Translations under genes and position numbers: made by a program
Virus record (IMG/VR): IMGVR_UViG_3300032401_000578
Coordinates: 1 to 57,906 of that record
Strand: one strand, 5' to 3'
Source of the DNA: a virus
DNA: 57,906 nucleotides
Notes under the pieces: generated by a model
The model's input: only the letters and a program-made list of their open reading frames with translations
What the model was told of the DNA's origin: nothing
The model's database searches: none
Shown: positions 24,839-32,335 of the stretch, in pieces
Numbering within the stretch: position 1 is the stretch's first letter
Layout: each line of letters begins with the position of its first letter

Positions 24839-25511
24839 GTGGATAACGCGGGACATCCTGTTGAGGGTGGAGCCGAACGAATACAACGACCCGGAGCCGG
24901 AAGTCACAATGACTCTCGGCGAATTGCGGCCAGAATCGAGGCGACTACGAACAGCAGTCCTGTGTGTCGCGTTCCTAGCGTTCGTGTTGGTTCCGTTCGC
25001 GATGCTGTGCTTAGGCGGAGATTGGGCGGCAGTCCCGTCGTTGCAGGCCCCGGCCGATAGCGGGCACGCGGACATCCGGGGCGAAATCGAAGCGGCGTTC
25101 GGGGAGGCGGCTCCCGTCAAGGCGGGGGCGACGGGCGGGGCTGCTACGAACCTACGGGCGCAGTGGGAGACGGAATACCGACGGGCGACGGCCAAGATAA
25201 ACAAAGATCGGAAGCTGGCTGGAACGTGGGAGTGCGACGGATGCAGGTTCCGCCCGGTGCTGGATGGTCCCGGTCAGCTCGATCATCATCATCTCGTCAG
25301 TGTGAGTCGAATCGCGACAGAACAGCTTCCGGTCGAACTGATATGGGATCCCCGAAACCTCGTGCTGGCGTGCAGGCGGGACGGACCCGACGGGCACGAG
25401 TGCGGTTGTCATTGGGCAATCTGTCATCGTGTGGCGGGGAAATCGAACTGGTCAACGGCGAACAAGAACTCTAAAAACGATCTCGCGGCACGCCAGAAAC
25501 TTCATCCGTAA
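24786..25511 (+). CDS. HNH nuclease-like protein with a membrane segment
   Basis: The 241-residue product has a likely membrane helix near residues 57-77 (AVLCVAFLAFVLVPFAMLCL). A C-terminal HNH-type domain follows: CDGC, then QLDHHHLVSV, WDPRNLVLAC and CGCHWAICH. The paired cysteines suggest a bound zinc. A membrane-tethered HNH protein is unusual; it could act on DNA at the envelope, for example at entry. GTG 24786 follows AGGGGGTG. It could also be inactive. Confidence 0.6.
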   Translation: MRHKIKLSKAAAQMVVAEWITRDILLRVEPNEYNDPEPEVTMTLGELRPESRRLRTAVLCVAFLAFVLVPFAMLCLGGDWAAVPSLQAPADSGHADIRGEIEAAFGEAAPVKAGATGGAATNLRAQWETEYRRATAKINKDRKLAGTWECDGCRFRPVLDGPGQLDHHHLVSVSRIATEQLPVELIWDPRNLVLACRRDGPDGHECGCHWAICHRVAGKSNWSTANKNSKNDLAARQKLHP

Positions 25512-25521
25512 AGGGCATGGG

Positions 25522-25728
25522 ATGCGACTTCCGAAAACGAGCAGGCAATGGGAGCTTCTGTGGCAGGTTGCGATGGCGATCATCTTTTTCGGGTTCGTCG
25601 CTTTCGGCTACAATAACGGCATGAGCAGGACTGACATCGTATTCTGGCTGACACTGGCAGGATCGTCATTCGGGTTCATGCAGGCGAAAGAGGCGTCCAC
25701 AAAACACGAAAAAGGCGAGTCAATATGA
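25522..25728 (+). CDS. Small two-helix membrane protein, holin candidate
   Basis: A 68-residue protein with two hydrophobic segments (VAMAIIFFGFVAFGY and IVFWLTLAGSSFGFM) and a charged C-terminal tail. The size and topology fit a class II holin, but sequence alone cannot prove lysis. It overlaps the next membrane gene by ATGA. Confidence 0.5.
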   Translation: MRLPKTSRQWELLWQVAMAIIFFGFVAFGYNNGMSRTDIVFWLTLAGSSFGFMQAKEASTKHEKGESI

Positions 25729-25970
25729 ACGCGAGACAAGTCTATGCGCAACAGTGCCGTGCGGAATGCGTGCATCTGACGCGACCGATCTGGCGTATTT
25801 TCTGGCTGGCGGTAATCTTGATCGTCGGCGTCGGTGCAATCACAAAAAGGATACACGAGTCGGCTCACGAATCGGCTCACGAAAGGATACGCAGCAATGC
25901 TCAGATTCTGCTTCGTGGCGGCGGACCCAATGACGCTGGACGCTATCATGCCAGCGATTTCGTCCATTAG
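25725..25970 (+). CDS. Small membrane protein
   Basis: An 81-residue protein with one central membrane helix (IFWLAVILIVGVGAI) and a short ESAHESAHE repeat after it. It starts in an ATGA overlap with the holin candidate and ends inside the next gene, so the three appear co-translated. Possible antiholin or spanin-like component. Confidence 0.45.
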   Translation: MNARQVYAQQCRAECVHLTRPIWRIFWLAVILIVGVGAITKRIHESAHESAHERIRSNAQILLRGGGPNDAGRYHASDFVH

Positions 25971-26181
25971 CTCAATCGGGTTCGCGTTGTGGTTCGCACA
26001 CTACGCGACGACGGTGGCGATGCCGAAGCAACAGGCGGAGCATAGGGAAGCGATCAAGGAGCAGTGCAACACTCATGCGGCGACGATCAAGGAACTGGTC
26101 GGAGAACTCAGGGAACACAGGGAGTCCTGCAGTCGCTGGAAGGATTGCCTGCTGTCGCGGCAGACGAACGGGGGTGAGTGA
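25897..26181 (+). CDS. Small membrane protein with coiled coil
   Basis: A 94-residue protein with a membrane segment (MPAISSISSIGFALWFAHY) and a helical C-terminus likely to form a coiled coil (ATIKELVGELREHRE). AAAGGA before ATG 25897 gives the start. The layout resembles an i-spanin or holin-associated protein. It overlaps its neighbours on both sides. Confidence 0.45.
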   Translation: MLRFCFVAADPMTLDAIMPAISSISSIGFALWFAHYATTVAMPKQQAEHREAIKEQCNTHAATIKELVGELREHRESCSRWKDCLLSRQTNGGE

Positions 26182-26360
26182 TGGGTGGCATGTTCCCGGT
26201 AGGCTCCAACTCGATAGATGGCCTGATCGACGAGCTGTCCGGCAACGCGGGGATTCCGTCAATCGAGGTCTCGTCGGAGCGGAAGATCGCGTTCTCGGCG
26301 CAGATCGTCCCGAAAGTGAAGTTCAACCCGGTCACGCCAGCGGAAGACACGGAGCGATAG
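26181..26360 (+). CDS. Short hypothetical protein
   Basis: A 59-residue protein starting in a TGATG overlap (a GTG sits one codon earlier). It has no recognised domain. A 1-base gap separates it from the first tail gene. Confidence 0.45.
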   Translation: MGGMFPVGSNSIDGLIDELSGNAGIPSIEVSSERKIAFSAQIVPKVKFNPVTPAEDTER

Positions 26361-26361
26361 C

Positions 26362-26679
26362 ATGGCATTGACGCTGCTGCGAAACAACGCGAACTACCTC
26401 GTGCTGGAGCGGGTGACGGACTACCTGTCAGGCGAGATTACGGACATGGCGGGGACGATCACGATCTTCGACCAGCGGGACGATACGATTCTTCTCGGGT
26501 GCGATGCGATGCCGATCACGTACGCGACGAACTCGGAGGGGCGGCACGTCTATTACGTGGCGATTCCGCAAACGGTGCAGATCACTGACGGCACGAAGTA
26601 CCGGGCTCTGTTCATCTCGTCCAATTACGGGGTTGAGGCGGAGATGATACTGACAGGCCGAAGGAGGGTGCTGACGTGA
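26362..26679 (+). CDS. Hypothetical tail-region protein
   Basis: A 105-residue beta-rich protein with HVYYVAIPQTVQITDGTKY. I recognise the general style of small phage head-tail or tail proteins of this place, not a named family. The stop overlaps the next GTG (GTGA). Confidence 0.5.
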   Translation: MALTLLRNNANYLVLERVTDYLSGEITDMAGTITIFDQRDDTILLGCDAMPITYATNSEGRHVYYVAIPQTVQITDGTKYRALFISSNYGVEAEMILTGRRRVLT

Positions 26680-27140
26680 CCGCTACCATCGACCAAGTGC
26701 TTGCCGGTGTGGTGTCAACGATCCGGGGCTTGTCGCTCACGGGGATCACGTCAGCGAACGTGGTGTCACAGATCGTCGGCGACGACGAAGAGGGGGCGGG
26801 GCCGACGGTGGCGGGCTACCCAGCGATCATCTGCACATGCAACGCAGGAGAGACGACGGGCGAGGGGACCAACTTAAGGGACGACTGGCTCTACCCGGTG
26901 ACGGTGGTCATCATCTCGACGGAGAACCGGAGCCAGACTACGAATCGGGCTAGGAATTTACAGTGGCGGCAGAGCGTGAAGAGGGCGTTCCACAACAAAC
27001 GGTTGGCCGGAGTAGACGGCGGCGACTCGCTTCCGTGTCGTGTGGTCGGTGGCACTGTGGCGGATCGTCCGCGATGGTTGCAGAATCAACAGGCTCAGTC
27101 GCTGCGAGTCGATGTCACAATTCGGGAGGTGAGGACGTGA
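26676..27140 (+). CDS. Putative tail terminator/completion protein
   Basis: The 154-residue product matches by position and fold pattern the tail-terminator group (gpU-like): helix first, then strands YPVTVVIIST and a late strand RVDVTIREVR. It starts at GTG 26676 in a GTGA overlap. Direct motifs are lacking, so the call is from context. Confidence 0.45.
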   Translation: MTATIDQVLAGVVSTIRGLSLTGITSANVVSQIVGDDEEGAGPTVAGYPAIICTCNAGETTGEGTNLRDDWLYPVTVVIISTENRSQTTNRARNLQWRQSVKRAFHNKRLAGVDGGDSLPCRVVGGTVADRPRWLQNQQAQSLRVDVTIREVRT

Positions 27141-27409
27141 GCAAAGCAAAACCCATTAAGGTGGACGAGTCCGTAGACGTGCAAGGCGAGTGGGAGATCA
27201 CTGGCCCGTCCGGTGAACTCCGATTCAAGCTGGGCGGCGTTCAAAGGGCGTTGGGGCTGTACGCGGAACACTTCGGGCTGGGACTGGATGCAGTGGTCGA
27301 TGGCGTGCGTTCGGGTCGCGTAAGCGTGAGGGCATGGAATGAGCGAGCTGAAGCTGGAGGAGCTGCCGGTGTTCATGGACACGGTGGGGCAACTGACGTC
27401 CCGGCCTAA
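27137..27409 (+). CDS. Hypothetical protein
   Basis: A 90-residue protein starting at GTG 27137 after GAGG. The end is Gly/Ala-rich, where it overlaps the next gene by 71 bases. The first 60 residues (GEWEITGPSGELRFKLGG) look like a small beta domain. Confidence 0.45.
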   Translation: MSKAKPIKVDESVDVQGEWEITGPSGELRFKLGGVQRALGLYAEHFGLGLDAVVDGVRSGRVSVRAWNERAEAGGAAGVHGHGGATDVPA

Positions 27410-27788
27410 GCTGTCGGGCGTGCTTACCGATTGGCTCCAGAGGGTGGCGGGTTCGCTCGGCGTCGGGTTCCAGCAGTCCAAGGATCCGTCCGGGGCGGTG
27501 TGGAGGCCGCTGAAACGGAAGCGGCCGAAAGGGCACAATCAGGGGACTCGTCCGCTGATCGACACGGGGGCAATGCAGGCGTCTATCATTTCGACCGGAG
27601 CCGGTCATCTTCAAGAGGTGACGGACGATTCAGCCATGATGGGGACGGCGGACGAGAAGGCGGCCTTCCATCAATTCGGGACGTCCCGTATACCGGCCAG
27701 ACCGTTCGTCGGGATCTCGGACGAAATGGCGGACTTGGCGGCCGAGATGGTCGCTGCGGAAATCATCAAAACCTTGCAAGGGATCTGA
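27339..27788 (+). CDS. Phage virion morphogenesis / tail completion protein
   Basis: The 149-residue product contains RPLIDTGAMQASI and AFHQFGTSRIPARPFVG, a clear signature of the virion morphogenesis family (Mu gpG / P2 gpS-like). These proteins act at the head-tail joint. Their place before the tail tube agrees. The start at 27339 gives a long overlap with the upstream gene; an ATG 36 bases later is possible. Confidence 0.78.
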   Translation: MSELKLEELPVFMDTVGQLTSRPKLSGVLTDWLQRVAGSLGVGFQQSKDPSGAVWRPLKRKRPKGHNQGTRPLIDTGAMQASIISTGAGHLQEVTDDSAMMGTADEKAAFHQFGTSRIPARPFVGISDEMADLAAEMVAAEIIKTLQGI

Positions 27789-27791
27789 AAC

Positions 27792-28685
27792 ATGGGAACT
27801 CCAGCGGTCGGTGTGGCGGCGAAGATGGCATTCGACACGGCACTGCCTTTCGATACTTCGTCGATCCCGATGGAGTTCGAGTCGTGTTCGGTCAAGAAGA
27901 CGGGCCGGATCATCGCTACCGACGGGATGCGAGGAACACGTCAGCTTATCAAGGAGCGATCCCGCGATGACGGCTACGACGTAGCGGGAACGATTGTCAT
28001 GGCGGCGACGCCGCTGGCGTTGGACCAGTGGTTGCCTTTGATTCTCGGAGCCGTAGAGGCCAGCGACGTTTTCGATCTGGCGGAAACGCTACAGTCGGGC
28101 CTCCTCATGGTGGATTTTGGTTCCAAGGTGTTCACGTGGGCAGGAGTCCATGTCAACAAAGCGACGTTCAAGGCGCAACAGGGGAAGGTGTTGATGATGT
28201 CGCTGGACATCGTGGCTAAGACGGAGAGCGTAGGGAACTCCGGAACCTTCCCGGCCCTGACGATGCCGGTGGACCTGCCGTATGTGCTGTCCGACGCGGT
28301 AGTGACGGAGGTCGGGGCGACTCGCGAAGTGTCAGAAATCGAGATCGTCATCGACAATCAACTGGACACGGCTCGGGCTCAGAACAGTCTTACGCGAACG
28401 GCGTTTCCTTCTGCGGGTGTCATGATTACGCTGAACACGAGTCACCCCTACTCGACGTCGGAGACGGACCTTTACGGACAGTCGGTGCTGGGTTCGGCCG
28501 GGTCGGTCGTGTTCACGAACGCGGCGACGAACACGAAGGTCTTGACGTTCGCGTTCGCGAACCTGCAAGCCCCGGACATCGGGCCGGATCTCGGGTCCAA
28601 GGCGGAGGTCAGGCTTCCGGTCCAGTACGTGGCGAGACGAACGACGGCGACGTCAGCCCTGATCGTGACGAACGCGAACACTTGA
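27792..28685 (+). CDS. Major tail tube protein
   Basis: The 297-residue product sits between the tail completion gene and the tail chaperones, as expected for the tube protein. It shows the typical mixture: an N-terminal domain with LALDQWLPLILG, long beta hairpins, and a C-terminal domain ending KAEVRLPVQYVARR. It is followed by a strong terminator, suiting a highly expressed virion protein. Confidence 0.68.
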   Translation: MGTPAVGVAAKMAFDTALPFDTSSIPMEFESCSVKKTGRIIATDGMRGTRQLIKERSRDDGYDVAGTIVMAATPLALDQWLPLILGAVEASDVFDLAETLQSGLLMVDFGSKVFTWAGVHVNKATFKAQQGKVLMMSLDIVAKTESVGNSGTFPALTMPVDLPYVLSDAVVTEVGATREVSEIEIVIDNQLDTARAQNSLTRTAFPSAGVMITLNTSHPYSTSETDLYGQSVLGSAGSVVFTNAATNTKVLTFAFANLQAPDIGPDLGSKAEVRLPVQYVARRTTATSALIVTNANT

Positions 28686-28719
28686 TGAAAGCACGCTCCC
28701 GCACCGGGCGACGCGCGGC

Positions 28720-28756
28720 AACGGCCTCGGGACTTGTTCCGGGGCCGTTGTTGTTT
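28720..28756 (+). terminator. Rho-independent terminator after tail tube gene
   Basis: AACGGCCTCGG (28720-28730) pairs with CCGGGGCCGTT (28739-28749) with one wobble pair. The T-rich sequence GTTGTTT follows. Confidence 0.82.
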
Positions 28757-28819
28757 CTAGTATGGGTGGCGGGATGGTCGCGAAAACTGTTTCGCGACCA
28801 CAGTGGAAAACACTAGAAA
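28754..28819. repeat. Nested palindrome before tail chaperone gene
   Basis: Two concentric inverted repeats. The outer arms TTTCTAGT (28754-28761) and ACTAGAAA (28812-28819) are a perfect 8 bp. The inner arms TGGTCGCGAAA (28775-28785) and TTTCGCGACCA (28790-28800) are a perfect 11 bp around ACTG. As RNA it would be a long hairpin 14 bases ahead of the next start; as DNA it could be a protein-binding site. Confidence 0.7.
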
Positions 28820-28833
28820 ACAGGGGCGGCGGC

Positions 28834-29214
28834 ATGGGTGCTTACATTCCAGACGGGCAAACGGCAAAGGGCTACATTCCAGAAGAACGCAACGGTGCGA
28901 GCGTGCTGTGGGAGCCGTGCAGGTTTTCCTATCGTCCGGCGACAGCGGCGGAGGTCGAGGCGTTGGCGTTGTCGGCGTCGGCGGTGCAGCTCGAACAGAG
29001 GCGGGTCAAGTTTCTTGCGGATCATCTCGTTTCGTGGGATCTGCGATACAACGGCGACGTGCTGCCGGTGTCGGCGGACGTGCTGTCCAGACTCCAACAC
29101 GGATTCCGCCTGACCATGCTGAACGTCATCACGGGGCAATGGCACTCGGACCCGGACCCGCTGGACGTCGCCGCTGTGAAGCCGGTTGATCTGGTGGCGA
29201 CGGCGGGAAACTGA
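28834..29214 (+). CDS. Tail assembly chaperone, short form (gpG-like)
   Basis: This 126-residue protein lies between the tail tube and tape measure genes, the standard place for the lambda G-type chaperone that wraps the tape measure. ATG 28834 has AGGGGCGG upstream. Its last codons before TGA contain the slippery heptamer GGGAAAC, in phase for -1 slippage into the following frame. The longer N-terminal extension in this frame covers the palindrome and is unlikely to be coding. Confidence 0.72.
   Translation: MGAYIPDGQTAKGYIPEERNGASVLWEPCRFSYRPATAAEVEALALSASAVQLEQRRVKFLADHLVSWDLRYNGDVLPVSADVLSRLQHGFRLTMLNVITGQWHSDPDPLDVAAVKPVDLVATAGN
29205..29211 (+). other. Programmed -1 ribosomal frameshift site
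   Basis: The heptamer G GGA AAC is followed directly by TGA. A -1 slip reads on as CTG ACG AGC and enters the 29223-29609 frame without a stop. Lambda uses GGGAAAG for the same purpose. A short GGCCG/CGGCC stem about 30 bases downstream might help, but this is weak. Confidence 0.85.
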
Positions 29215-29222
29215 CGAGCGGG

Positions 29223-29609
29223 GTGATACTGCTGGAGCGGTGGCCGGAGGTCGCGGCCGTCGATTGCCTCGTCTGTCAGAAGATCCAGCATGACGACAAC
29301 TGGCGTCCGATCATGCAAGCGGGGCAGCCGGTCCCAAGGCCGTCTGGCATAAAACCGCCTTGCGGCTATCCTCACATCGGCTGCCCGAAGGGGACGCCGG
29401 AACAATCACGGGCACTGACGACGGAGAACATGCAGGCTTACCGTTTTCACAAGGAGTGCGAGGCTGTCCAGCAATGGCCGGAAGACGCGATTGTGAGGAG
29501 GAACGCGGCTGTGATTCGGAGTGCGGAGTCCGTCGTGCGGAGGTGGCGAGAGCAGGAAACGGCGGCGTTGTTGAAGGCGTTCTTGGGAGTCACAGCTAAT
29601 GTCCGCTGA
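29223..29609 (+). CDS. Tail assembly chaperone frameshift extension (T part of gpGT-like)
   Basis: This frame (128 residues from GTG 29223, open from 29211) is probably made mainly as a fusion with the upstream chaperone through the -1 slip, giving a long form of about 259 residues. The T part usually binds the tail tube protein. It is Cys-containing (CLVCQKIQ, CGYPHIGCPKG), which is uncommon for this part, and ends with a long helix. It overlaps the tape measure start by 11 bases. Confidence 0.7.
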   Translation: MILLERWPEVAAVDCLVCQKIQHDDNWRPIMQAGQPVPRPSGIKPPCGYPHIGCPKGTPEQSRALTTENMQAYRFHKECEAVQQWPEDAIVRRNAAVIRSAESVVRRWREQETAALLKAFLGVTANVR

Positions 29610-31557
29610 CGTCACAAAATCAGTGATTCTGACGCTCAAGGTGGTGGCCGATCCGTCGAACGCTAAGGTCACGGCAGCAACGACGAAGTCCGTCAAGGAC
29701 GGCGTCGCGGCGCAGGTGTCGGAGTTCGCCAAGGCGACGGCGGTGGTGGAAAAGGAATCGGCCAAACAGGCGGCGGCGGTGAAACGTGCGGCGGAGCAGA
29801 ACGCCAAGCAATTCGACATGTTCTCCGAAAAGGCGTCGGCGATGAGTCGGGGGGCGTCCCGGAAGATCATCGAAGTCGGCGGGGCTTTTCTGCAGGTTGC
29901 CCAAGGCGTGGCGACGCTCGGCGTGCTGTCGGAGGAGACGACGGAGGGGATGCTTCGTGGGTTGGTCAAAGTCCAAGGCGGGTTCCAGATCATCCAAGGA
30001 CTAGGGAAGAGTTATCTGGATCTGACGGAGGCGGCTCAAGGGTTTGCGAAGGCGGCGGAGGCGGCCGCATCCGCTCAGAAGTTACTGGCGACCTACTCCG
30101 GTGTGCAAACGGCAGCGGCTGGTGTCAGTGCGGCTACGGCGGCCGGTGGAGCAGCGGCAGCGGGCGGTGGGACGGCGGCGGCAGCAGCCAGTGGAACAGC
30201 GGTGGCCGCCGGGGCGACGGCGGCGAAGACGGCGATGCTCGGCGTGGTGTCTGCGTTTGGGGCTGTCGTCGCTGTCGGCGGTGCGATTGCGTTGGCTGGC
30301 CAAGAAATCGGGGCACAGCTCGGACTGTGGGAGTCATTCACCGGGGCGATAACCAAGTGGCATACGGAGGCCAAGACCGGGGCTCAGGTCGCTCGGGATC
30401 TCGCGGCGACAGAGGCGGCGGTGGCGAAATCGAGGACGGAGGCGGACCGGAGGAATCAACGTCAGGGAGCGGAGGCGGATCGCAACGACCGCAACGCGGG
30501 GTTCCGTGGGACACTGTCGTCTCTGGCACTCGGCGCAAGTGGCGGGACCGACAAACAGAAAGTCGAGGCGGAGAAGGCGAATCTTTTGAAAGAGCAGGCG
30601 ACGATTCAACGACAACTTGCCGACGCGAAAGGCAAGATGGGGCAAGAGGAGGCGCAGGCGAAGGCTGGCAGCGGGTTCAAACAGAAGGAGGCCCGGACGT
30701 GGGCGGGCTACATGGGCGGACAGAGTGCGGACGGCGAGGTCGCGAAACGCGGACCGAAGGTCACGGTGTCACGGGAGGGTGTGGATCGCGGAAATCAGGC
30801 GGCGGCGGCGAATCTCCAGAAGATGGCCGAGACTGATTCCCGGCGGTTGGAGACGGCGAGGGCGTTGCAGAACGCGCAGAAGGAATCCCTGTCAACGGCA
30901 CGCGGGCAATACGAGACGGCGATTCAGACGCTGGCGGCCGAGAAGTCGCGGCATCAATCGGCACTCGCTCAGGTCGGGGCGATGACTGCCGGAGAACAGG
31001 CCCAACTCGCTCGGATACTGGACAAGAACGACAAGCAGGAGAAGTTCTCGAAAGCCGAAATCAAGTTCCTGAAAGATCGGAATCTGCTGAACGACCAAGT
31101 CACGGAGCAAGAGGCGGAGAAGGGTGACACGGCGGTAGGGAGACGGCTCGCGGAGGTGCAGGGGACGCAAGGCGGCGGGACCGGGGTCGAAGGGGCACAG
31201 ACGGCGGCGGACGAGGCCTACGCGGCGATGAACTCGGCCTCAGCGGAAGTCGCGAAAACGACGGCGGAGATCGCGAAGCAGGAGAAGGAGTTCGTAGATA
31301 CTCTCCAGAGACTCCAAGAGGCGATGCAGACGGTGAGCGACGCGGCGGCCGACAAGGCGGGCGTACAACGACAGGACATCAACGCAGACTCAACAGCGGC
31401 CGTTGGGCAGGCTGGGGACGGGGTGGCATCGGCGACGGTGGAGCTGAAGGACGCGATGGTCGCGGCTCTCGACAAGGTCGAGTCGTCAATTCGTGACGCT
31501 ACGGAGGCGGTGGCGGCGAGAGCAAGTCGCGGCTCGGCAAACAGTGCTGTGAGCTAG
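29599..31557 (+). CDS. Tail tape measure protein
   Basis: A 652-residue protein after the frameshifted chaperones. It is nearly all helical, with long coiled-coil stretches, an Ala/Gly-rich central part with a hydrophobic segment (MLGVVSAFGAVVAVGGAIAL), and charged helices after. The position, length and composition make the call safe. By the usual rule of about 1.5 angstrom per residue the tail would be about 100 nm, which is an estimate. Confidence 0.85.
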   Translation: MSADVTKSVILTLKVVADPSNAKVTAATTKSVKDGVAAQVSEFAKATAVVEKESAKQAAAVKRAAEQNAKQFDMFSEKASAMSRGASRKIIEVGGAFLQVAQGVATLGVLSEETTEGMLRGLVKVQGGFQIIQGLGKSYLDLTEAAQGFAKAAEAAASAQKLLATYSGVQTAAAGVSAATAAGGAAAAGGGTAAAAASGTAVAAGATAAKTAMLGVVSAFGAVVAVGGAIALAGQEIGAQLGLWESFTGAITKWHTEAKTGAQVARDLAATEAAVAKSRTEADRRNQRQGAEADRNDRNAGFRGTLSSLALGASGGTDKQKVEAEKANLLKEQATIQRQLADAKGKMGQEEAQAKAGSGFKQKEARTWAGYMGGQSADGEVAKRGPKVTVSREGVDRGNQAAAANLQKMAETDSRRLETARALQNAQKESLSTARGQYETAIQTLAAEKSRHQSALAQVGAMTAGEQAQLARILDKNDKQEKFSKAEIKFLKDRNLLNDQVTEQEAEKGDTAVGRRLAEVQGTQGGGTGVEGAQTAADEAYAAMNSASAEVAKTTAEIAKQEKEFVDTLQRLQEAMQTVSDAAADKAGVQRQDINADSTAAVGQAGDGVASATVELKDAMVAALDKVESSIRDATEAVAARASRGSANSAVS

Positions 31558-31570
31558 AGGAGGAGCGGCG

Positions 31571-32320
31571 ATGCAGTTGGTCAAAGGATCGTATCGACAT
31601 GCGTTGTACGAGGCGGCGGTGGTGATTACTCGCCAGCCAAGCTATTCGGACACCGGTCTCAAGCTCGGCTATCTCGAAAAGTGGGCAATCTCTGGCATTT
31701 TACAGGCGGACACACAGGCGGCGTTGACAACGGCGATGCTCGAGTTGGAGGTGGCTTACAGTAGGGACGGCGAAGATGTGTCGATCAGTACGGCTGCCGG
31801 TGGCAGTACGGCTCACTACATTCGGGCGGCGGGTTGCCAATACGTGCGGTCAACGCCGGTGTCGTACCCGATGGGGACCGGGGCGCAGTACACGACCTAC
31901 CGAAACTACGAGGTCGGGATTGAGGCTTACGTGGCAATCGGGGCGAATGGACTTATCACGGCTCCGGGGTCTCCAATGGATCTGATGGCCTACACGGAGA
32001 CGATCAGCTACTCGGGCAACGGAGGGCCGATCAAGATGTACGTGCCGGTGATCACGGGGGACTGGCCTGAGCAGCAAATCAACAGCGTGAGTCCGATTGT
32101 GATCGTGCAGTCGGGGTCTGCAATCGGTGCGACCGGACGGCCGGTGATCCCGTACCCGCTCTACCCGGACCGGATACAGAATCCGCCAAGCGACTACCGG
32201 CTCTCACTGGATTGGCCTCGGTCGTTCTTCCCGGTGAAGGGTCAGTTTCCGATTTCTTGGAGTTACACTTTCACGTTCATGGGTTCCGGCCCGACGGTCT
32301 TCCCGACTGGGCCTCTGTAG
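31571..32320 (+). CDS. Tail protein, distal tail-like
   Basis: The 249-residue product directly after the tape measure gene is beta-rich (SPIVIVQSGSAIGATGRPV, then FPISWSYTFTFMG). This is where the distal tail protein is usually coded. No specific motif identifies it. AGAGGAGGAG before ATG 31571 is a strong ribosome site, which suits abundant expression. Confidence 0.5.
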   Translation: MQLVKGSYRHALYEAAVVITRQPSYSDTGLKLGYLEKWAISGILQADTQAALTTAMLELEVAYSRDGEDVSISTAAGGSTAHYIRAAGCQYVRSTPVSYPMGTGAQYTTYRNYEVGIEAYVAIGANGLITAPGSPMDLMAYTETISYSGNGGPIKMYVPVITGDWPEQQINSVSPIVIVQSGSAIGATGRPVIPYPLYPDRIQNPPSDYRLSLDWPRSFFPVKGQFPISWSYTFTFMGSGPTVFPTGPL

Positions 32321-32335
32321 AAAAGGTGGTGATCT

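Noticed and set aside
29211-29609. Independent second tail gene
   Set aside because: The slippery GGGAAAC before the stop and the lambda-like order make a frameshift extension more likely than separate initiation at the GTG, which has no good ribosome site.
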